Shown here one piece after another: positions 15,523 to 19,570 of a stretch of 19,570 nt of DNA. The position numbers and the translations under genes are program-made. Under the pieces are notes generated by a model. The model was not told where the DNA came from. It was given only the letters and a program-made list of their open reading frames with translations, and made no database searches. Within the stretch, counting starts at the first letter, position 1. Every line of letters begins with the position of its first letter. Origin of the DNA: JAZRUF01 sp045636205 (GTDB lineage: Bacteria; Bacillota; Clostridia; Oscillospirales; JAAYXM01); contig JAZTXE010000112.1 in the NCBI GenBank assembly GCA_045636205.1, positions 1-19,570 of the forward strand. Reading direction: 5' to 3'.

Positions 15523-15551
15523 ATTATATGACAGCGGGATAAAAATATAAA
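15523..15551 (-). promoter_or_regulatory. Predicted sigma-A promoter for murC and the long cluster
   Basis: On the minus strand a perfect TATAAT (15523-15528) is spaced 17 bases from a TTTATA (15546-15551), which matches four of six positions of the -35 consensus. A 6-bp inverted repeat (15536-15541 with 15556-15561) brackets the -35, so a repressor or activator site is possible. Start site not known. Confidence 0.55.
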
Positions 15552-15644
15552 CAACTATCCCACAGGAAATCCTATCATCCTATTCTATATATTATATACG
15601 TTTTCAACTCATTTTTCAACATAAATCGAAAGCGGAGATGAATT

Positions 15645-15911
15645 ATGCAAATCACTGATATTAAAATACGAAAAATAGTCAATGACGGCAAAATGAGAGC
15701 GGTCGTTTCCGTCACTTTTGATGACGAGCTTGTAATACACGACATAAAGATAATCCAAGGTCAGGATAAGTTTTTCCTCGCCATGCCGTCGCGCAGAATG
15801 CATGACGGCGGCTTTTGCGACATCGCGCATCCAACAAGCAGTGTTCTGCGCGAACACTTAGAGCGAGAAGTAACCGAAGCATACCTGAAGGAAGTAAGTG
15901 AAAAAGAGTGA
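15645..15911 (+). CDS. spoVG: SpoVG family regulator
   Basis: SpoVG is a small nucleic-acid-binding protein. It was named for stage V sporulation in Bacillus, where it also affects septation, but it is widespread in non-sporulating Firmicutes and in other phyla as a DNA/RNA-binding regulator, so it does not by itself prove sporulation. The 88-residue protein matches the family from its first strand (ITDIKIRKI) through MRAVVSVTFDDELVIHDIKII, FFLAMPSRRM, DIAHP and the C-terminal helix containing LREHLEREV. The GGAGATGA site sits just before the ATG. It is transcribed away from murC across a 177-bp control region; a separate promoter appears to serve the gene downstream. Confidence 0.96.
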   Translation: MQITDIKIRKIVNDGKMRAVVSVTFDDELVIHDIKIIQGQDKFFLAMPSRRMHDGGFCDIAHPTSSVLREHLEREVTEAYLKEVSEKE

Positions 15912-15932
15912 ATATACGATTAACTTTTCATT

Positions 15933-15968
15933 AACAAGCTTGTTTTTTCTCCCGAAGTGTATTATTAT
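15933..15968 (+). promoter_or_regulatory. Predicted sigma-A promoter with palindrome upstream of the glycosyltransferase gene
   Basis: TTGTTT (15940-15945) is spaced 17 bases from TATTAT (15963-15968), both close to the sigma-A consensus. A perfect 12-base palindrome (15933-15944) covers the start of the -35 element and could be an operator. It lies in the 95-bp gap after spoVG. Confidence 0.5.
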
Positions 15969-16006
15969 AAAAACACAGAATTTCCAACACGAAGGGATGA
16001 CTCAAG

Positions 16007-17119
16007 ATGAAAGTTCTGATACTGTCAATAACCGCGGGGCAAGGTCACCACGCTGCTGCACAGTCAATTTCAGGTGCATTCACAGACTTAGGTGCTCAGG
16101 TTGAAACGATAGATGTTTATAAAGTAATCAGCCAATTCCTTTATAAAGGCGTTGATAAGGGTTATCTTTTGACTACAAAATACGTTCCTCGGACTTATCG
16201 CCAAATATATCGATTGCTCGAAAACAAAAGTAAAGCCGGAGAATATTCACCCAGCAAGCTCGTAAACCTGCTGCTTGCAAATAAATTTGACCAATATCTC
16301 GAAGCATTCGCGCCAGATATAATTATATGCACTCATATATTCTCAGCTCAGATAGTAAACGAGCTTAAAGCGCGCGGCAAGTACACGGACATCCCGACTA
16401 TAGGAATAGTTACCGATTACACACTGCATCCGTTTTGGGAGGATGTTCCGAATATAGAATATATAAATTTGGCAAACAGACTTTTGACCTTCAAAGCCAC
16501 TCAGAAAGGAATTTTGCCATCCCGACTATGCTCATTCGGAATTCCGATTTCGAAGAAATTTAATTCATCTATTACAAAGGAAGATGCACGCACCGCTCTG
16601 AGGCTTGACGTAAATAAGCGCACAATCCTTGTAATGGCAGGCAGTATGGGGTACGGAAACATGCCGGCTATTATTCAGGAAATCCAAAGTCTTGGCATGG
16701 ACTTTCAAATACTCGCCGTATGCGGAAACAACCGCAGGCTGTATAAAAAGCTGCTCGAGTCCGCTCCTCCAGATAATGTAAAGGTCTACGGTTTTACAGA
16801 CAATGTGGATGTTCTTATGGACGCATCAGACTGCATAATAACAAAACCCGGAGGTCTTTCCACATCTGAGGCAATGTCAAAGCACCTGCCGATGATTTTG
16901 GCAAATCCGATTCCGGGTCAGGAAGAGCGCAACTCAGATTTTCTTTTAAACAACGGAATCGCGCTCGCAGCAAACAAGGACTTCAGCATAGGAGAAGCTC
17001 TCTATTTCTTGTTTGAAAGTCCCGGTCATCTTGAAATGATGGTTGAGCGACTTAAAGAAATTTCTTCGCCCAACGCTTCGCAAAAGCTTGCTGAATTTTC
17101 CTTCGGCTTAATCTCATAA
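16007..17119 (+). CDS. MGDG-synthase/UgtP-type glycosyltransferase (GT28-like)
   Basis: A 370-residue GT-B glycosyltransferase. The N-terminal half begins MKVLILSITAGQGHHAAA (glycine/histidine loop at 11-18), typical of monogalactosyldiacylglycerol synthases and of Bacillus UgtP, which glucosylates diacylglycerol. The C-terminal half has the GSMGYGNM nucleotide-sugar loop (212-219), VYGFTDNVDVLM (260-271) and KPGGLSTSEAM (280-290), the donor-binding signature of the family. The likely product is a membrane glycolipid, an anchor for lipoteichoic acid in some Firmicutes; the sugar and acceptor cannot be read from sequence. It has no signal peptide and is probably a peripheral protein at the inner membrane face. 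AAGGGA precedes the ATG; a strong terminator follows. Confidence 0.85.
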   Translation: MKVLILSITAGQGHHAAAQSISGAFTDLGAQVETIDVYKVISQFLYKGVDKGYLLTTKYVPRTYRQIYRLLENKSKAGEYSPSKLVNLLLANKFDQYLEAFAPDIIICTHIFSAQIVNELKARGKYTDIPTIGIVTDYTLHPFWEDVPNIEYINLANRLLTFKATQKGILPSRLCSFGIPISKKFNSSITKEDARTALRLDVNKRTILVMAGSMGYGNMPAIIQEIQSLGMDFQILAVCGNNRRLYKKLLESAPPDNVKVYGFTDNVDVLMDASDCIITKPGGLSTSEAMSKHLPMILANPIPGQEERNSDFLLNNGIALAANKDFSIGEALYFLFESPGHLEMMVERLKEISSPNASQKLAEFSFGLIS

Positions 17120-17134
17120 AACATAACAAAGTTT

Positions 17135-17169
17135 AACCCGGTAGTTGCAGAAAATGCAACTACCGGGTT
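17135..17169. terminator. Strong hairpin terminator, probably bidirectional
   Basis: A perfect 15-bp stem (17135-17149 with 17155-17169) with a GAAAA loop is followed on the plus strand by further T residues. It begins 16 bases after the glycosyltransferase stop. The convergent SGNH hydrolase gene stops 17 bases beyond it, and the minus-strand reading also runs into a T-rich stretch, so it can serve both genes. Confidence 0.9.
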
Positions 17170-17185
17170 TTATATAAAAATGGCA

Positions 17186-18190
17186 TTAAATATACTTTTT
17201 GAGTTCTATTTGAAGGTTATCTACATAATATTCAAAGCCTTGGTCGTTAGGATGCAAGCGCAGGTCCGCGTAATTATTTTCATCTTCCGGAACAAAGTGT
17301 CTGCCCGAAATGCATACCACATGACCAACTTTTTTGCATATATCATAGATACACTCTTTCATATCGTCAAACGCTCCGAAATTTGTAATTTTATCGCATT
17401 CTGCACGCCATATGGGTGTAAAAACAAAGATTTTAGATTCAGGGTAATTTTCAACAAGTGCACGCAAAAATCCTTCGCACTCTTTTTCAAACACTTCGCG
17501 TTCTCTGCTGTTCCAATCATTTGTTCCATAAGCAACGGTTATATAATCCGGTGAAATATCATTTTTAATCTGAGCCAAACGTGCCAGGTAGCACTCCCCG
17601 CCAATCGCTTTCACGAATGCTTCTGCGCCGAGTGAACGTGCTATTTTATACGCATATGTATTGGATGGGAATGCGGCATCATATCCGTGGGTTATTGAGT
17701 CACCGTACATCAGCATTGTTTTCTCTTTTATAACCTTCTCTATATAAGTAACATCCGCAAGCTCCATTTCAAGGATGTCAGAAGCAACAGACCATGGGAA
17801 TACAATTCTTACGGTTTTATCTCCCTCTCCCAAATCAAACTCTCCGGAATACTCTCCGAGTTGAAACTCGCCTGCAACCAATCCCATATTCCTTTGATTA
17901 TCGAAATTTTTAATATGCCCCAAAAGTTTATCGTTTACAAAAATATCATGCGAAAAATATGAGCGGCTTGAGCCGGGATTGGTATTTACTTTAAGTTTAA
18001 GAAAATTAGCATCTGTTTTAAATTCCATTTCAATTCCTGCGGTGGAAAGCGCTCTGAACAAAACATTTCTATCAGCATATATCTGTTCTTCCGCCTCATT
18101 AAACCGCCTTAAACTAATGCATTTTTCCCCTTCTGTAACGCGAACCGCACCACTTGTTATTTTCTTAATTAAACTTAAATCGAGTTTCAT
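17186..18190 (-). CDS. SGNH/GDSL-family hydrolase with N-terminal beta domain
   Basis: A 334-residue two-domain protein. Residues 1 to about 150 look like a beta-sandwich (alternating hydrophobic strands, FVNDKLLGHI, VRIVFPWS), as in CE2-type and related esterases. Residues 157-334 form the SGNH hydrolase domain: block I MYGDSITHG with nucleophile Ser165, the Gly of block II in AIGGECY (195-201), block III YGTNDW (221-226) and block V with Asp309 and His313 in DLRLHPND. Such enzymes deacylate or deacetylate carbohydrates, lipids or other esters; the substrate is not predictable here. No signal peptide is seen, so it is probably cytoplasmic. A GAAGGAG site precedes the ATG. It follows lysC by 72 bases that contain a hairpin. 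Confidence 0.85.
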   Translation of the reverse strand: MKLDLSLIKKITSGAVRVTEGEKCISLRRFNEAEEQIYADRNVLFRALSTAGIEMEFKTDANFLKLKVNTNPGSSRSYFSHDIFVNDKLLGHIKNFDNQRNMGLVAGEFQLGEYSGEFDLGEGDKTVRIVFPWSVASDILEMELADVTYIEKVIKEKTMLMYGDSITHGYDAAFPSNTYAYKIARSLGAEAFVKAIGGECYLARLAQIKNDISPDYITVAYGTNDWNSREREVFEKECEGFLRALVENYPESKIFVFTPIWRAECDKITNFGAFDDMKECIYDICKKVGHVVCISGRHFVPEDENNYADLRLHPNDQGFEYYVDNLQIELKKYI

Positions 18191-18219
18191 TTCGCACTCC
18201 TTCTATTTTATATAGTTTC

Positions 18220-18247
18220 AGGGCTCACCTAATACACGGTGAGCCCT
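18220..18247. terminator. Hairpin between lysC and the SGNH hydrolase gene
   Basis: A perfect 10-bp stem (18220-18229 with 18238-18247) with an eight-base loop lies 15 bases after the lysC stop. T residues follow it on the plus strand, while on the minus (transcribed) strand the A-run precedes and the T-tract is weak. It may act as a partial terminator for lysC; read-through into the hydrolase gene is possible. Confidence 0.55.
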
Positions 18248-18262
18248 TTTATAAACTATAAC

Positions 18263-18733
18263 TTAACCAAAAAACTTCTGATGAACAGCCTTAAGTGCAC
18301 GGTCGCCGTCATCCTGGTCGATGAGAACTGAGACCTTGATTTCGCTTGTAGAAATCATCTGAATATTTACGCCTGCACCGCTGAGTGCCTCAAACATCAT
18401 AGCTGCAACACCCGGATTATTTACCATGCCTGCACCTACAATAGAGAGCTTGCAAATACGATCGTTTACCTTTATGTCCTCAAAGCCGATGGTCTTTTGA
18501 TTATCACGCAGGATAGCGAGCGCGGTATCAAGGTTATCCTTGGTAACCGTAAAGCTGATATCCTTATTGTTATCACGTCCGATAGACTGAAGGATGATAT
18601 CCACATTAACCTTCTTTGCTGCAAGTTCCGAGAAGATGCGGAAAGCTATTCCCGGTACATCCGCCAAATTAACCAAAGAAATTTGTGCTACATTCTTATC
18701 CTTAGCAACACCGCTGACATTCATTTTTTCCAT
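18263..18733 (-). CDS. lysC: Probable internal translation start producing the aspartokinase regulatory (beta) subunit
   Basis: Inside lysC, the ATG for Met246 (18731-18733) is preceded at eight bases by AAGGAGG (18742-18748), a full-consensus Shine-Dalgarno that the coding sequence would not otherwise require. Translation from it would give a 156-residue protein containing both ACT domains and no kinase domain. In B. subtilis aspartokinase II the beta subunit is made in exactly this way, from an in-frame start at the same place in the protein, and the enzyme is an alpha2-beta2 complex. The start is seen in the sequence; that it is used here is inference from that precedent. Confidence 0.75.
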   Translation of the reverse strand: MEKMNVSGVAKDKNVAQISLVNLADVPGIAFRIFSELAAKKVNVDIILQSIGRDNNKDISFTVTKDNLDTALAILRDNQKTIGFEDIKVNDRICKLSIVGAGMVNNPGVAAMMFEALSGAGVNIQMISTSEIKVSVLIDQDDGDRALKAVHQKFFG

Positions 18734-19468
18734 TTTCTCTGCCTCCTTAATCTTTGTGCCCGGATTTCTGCTAAAACTTGAAATAACTTCTAATTCAATA
18801 TTATAACGCTTTGCCATTTCAACCGAACGGTTGTGCAAAACCTGTGCGCCGAGAGACGCAAGCTCAAGCATTTCATCATATCCGATTTCGTCAAGCTTTT
18901 TAGCGTTTTCAACAAGTCTCGGGTCTGCGGTATAAACACCGTCAACATCTGTGTATATCTGGCACAAATCAGCCTTGAGTGCTACTGCCAAAGCTACTGC
19001 GCTTGTGTCCGAACCGCCGCGTCCAAGCGTTGTCACATCGTCGTACTTATTAATTCCCTGGAAACCTGCAACCAAGACAATCTTTCTCTTGTCAAGCTCG
19101 CAGCGAATGCGTTCTGGGTTAATCTTCTTAATTCTTGCACTGCCGTAGTTGCTGTCAGTCTGCATTCCTACCTGCCAACCGGTAAGCGAAACAACCGGAT
19201 AACCCATTGCCTCAATTGCCATAGCCATCAGTGAAATTGAAATTTGCTCTCCGTTTGCAAGGAGCATATCCATTTCACGCTTGGACGGGTTGGGATTTAT
19301 TTCGTTAGCCTTTGCTATAAGATCATCAGTAGTGTCGCCCTGAGCAGATAAAACTACGACCACGTCATTACCCGCTTTATAAGTATCGGTAATGATTGAT
19401 GCAACGTTTAACACGCGCTCACGGTTTGCCACTGAGCTTCCGCCGAATTTTTGTACTATTAAACTCAT
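18263..19468 (-). CDS. lysC: Aspartate kinase with two ACT domains
   Basis: Aspartokinase phosphorylates L-aspartate using ATP, the entry step to lysine, threonine, methionine and diaminopimelate. The 401-residue protein has the amino-acid-kinase domain with QKFGGSSV at 6-13, GEQIS at 73-77, TTLGRGGSDTSAVALA at 147-162 and TDVDGVYTADPR at 173-184. Two ACT domains follow, at about 265-330 (VPGIAFRIFSEL) and 340-401 (GVNIQMISTSEIKVSVLID), so allosteric control by lysine and/or threonine is expected. The length and layout match Bacillus aspartokinase II. A GGTGA ribosome site is seven bases before the ATG. Only about 57 bases separate it from a possible upstream gene, and no lysine riboswitch fits there. 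Confidence 0.96.
   Translation of the reverse strand: MSLIVQKFGGSSVANRERVLNVASIITDTYKAGNDVVVVLSAQGDTTDDLIAKANEINPNPSKREMDMLLANGEQISISLMAMAIEAMGYPVVSLTGWQVGMQTDSNYGSARIKKINPERIRCELDKRKIVLVAGFQGINKYDDVTTLGRGGSDTSAVALAVALKADLCQIYTDVDGVYTADPRLVENAKKLDEIGYDEMLELASLGAQVLHNRSVEMAKRYNIELEVISSFSRNPGTKIKEAEKMEKMNVSGVAKDKNVAQISLVNLADVPGIAFRIFSELAAKKVNVDIILQSIGRDNNKDISFTVTKDNLDTALAILRDNQKTIGFEDIKVNDRICKLSIVGAGMVNNPGVAAMMFEALSGAGVNIQMISTSEIKVSVLIDQDDGDRALKAVHQKFFG
18742..18748 (-). promoter_or_regulatory. Internal Shine-Dalgarno within lysC
   Basis: AAGGAGG on the minus strand, eight bases upstream of the Met246 codon. It is stronger than the site in front of the full-length lysC start, which supports a high yield of the short product. 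Confidence 0.75.
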
Positions 19469-19525
19469 AGGTAATCACCGTATCCTTTCTTAACCAAATT
19501 AAAACATTTTTATCATCTTAAGCTT

Positions 19526-19570
19526 TTATATATCTCTTAAAGTCGGATCGTAGCCATGTCGTTCTGTGAG
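19526..19570 (-). CDS. Possible C-terminal end of an unidentified gene
   Basis: Reading the minus strand from the window edge, an open frame gives about 14 codons ending in a TAA at 19526-19528. The residues (LTERHGYDPTLRDI) are plausible for a protein C-terminus, and the spacing to lysC (about 57 bases) would fit an operon. The stretch is too short to identify and may be chance. Confidence 0.3.
   Translation of the reverse strand, partial: LTERHGYDPTLRDI

Noticed and set aside
19469..19525. Lysine riboswitch or T-box leader for lysC
   Set aside because: Only about 57 bases are free before a possible upstream coding end, far too short for either element, and no matching motif is seen.
1..19570. 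Mobile elements, CRISPR arrays, toxin-antitoxin or defence genes
   Set aside because: None was recognised: gene density is high with conserved housekeeping genes, and I saw no direct repeat arrays or integrase/transposase motifs.

Overview
The window is core chromosomal DNA from a Gram-positive, low-to-moderate GC bacterium, most likely a member of the class Clostridia. The evidence is gene content and order: sepF, yggT/ylmG and divIVA together, spoVG, a type II pantothenate kinase, an endonuclease-type MutL, a clostridial-length MiaB, and strong purine-rich Shine-Dalgarno sites. I see no transposase, integrase, phage gene, CRISPR array, rRNA or tRNA. Placement below class is inference; the DivIVA N-terminus reminds me of Oscillospirales-type proteins.

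Layout. (1) 1-933, plus strand: the 3' end of rimM overlaps trmD, closed by a long hairpin shared with the convergent rluD. (2) 918-15467, minus strand: fourteen co-directional genes with gaps of at most 68 bp and two overlaps, in transcription order murC, coaW-like, miaB, mutS, mutL, miaA, hfq, a HlyD-like membrane-fusion protein, yggS, sepF, yggT, divIVA, lspA, rluD. (3) 15468-15644: a divergent control region between murC and spoVG. (4) 15645-17119, plus strand: spoVG and a diacylglycerol-type glycosyltransferase, ended by a strong hairpin terminator. (5) 17186-19468, minus strand: lysC (aspartokinase) followed by an SGNH hydrolase gene. (6) 19526-19570: a possible 3' end of another minus-strand gene.

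Functionally the long cluster joins cell-wall precursor ligation (MurC), CoA synthesis, mismatch repair (MutS, MutL), tRNA anticodon-loop modification (MiaA, MiaB), RNA chaperoning (Hfq), division and polarity (SepF, YggT, DivIVA), lipoprotein maturation (LspA) and a pseudouridine synthase. With TrmD across the terminator, three enzymes acting on tRNA position 37 lie within about 13 kb. Compared with Bacillus, the divIVA neighbourhood lacks ylmH and ileS, and a HlyD-like gene stands upstream of yggS.

I did not find a clearly undescribed system. The best second-look items are an internal start in lysC with a consensus Shine-Dalgarno, which would make a separate regulatory subunit; a hairpin at the hfq/HlyD-like junction with the hfq stop in its loop; changed residues in the key motifs of TrmD and MutL; an orphan HlyD-like gene in a division cluster; and palindromes over predicted promoters in the murC/spoVG and glycosyltransferase control regions.
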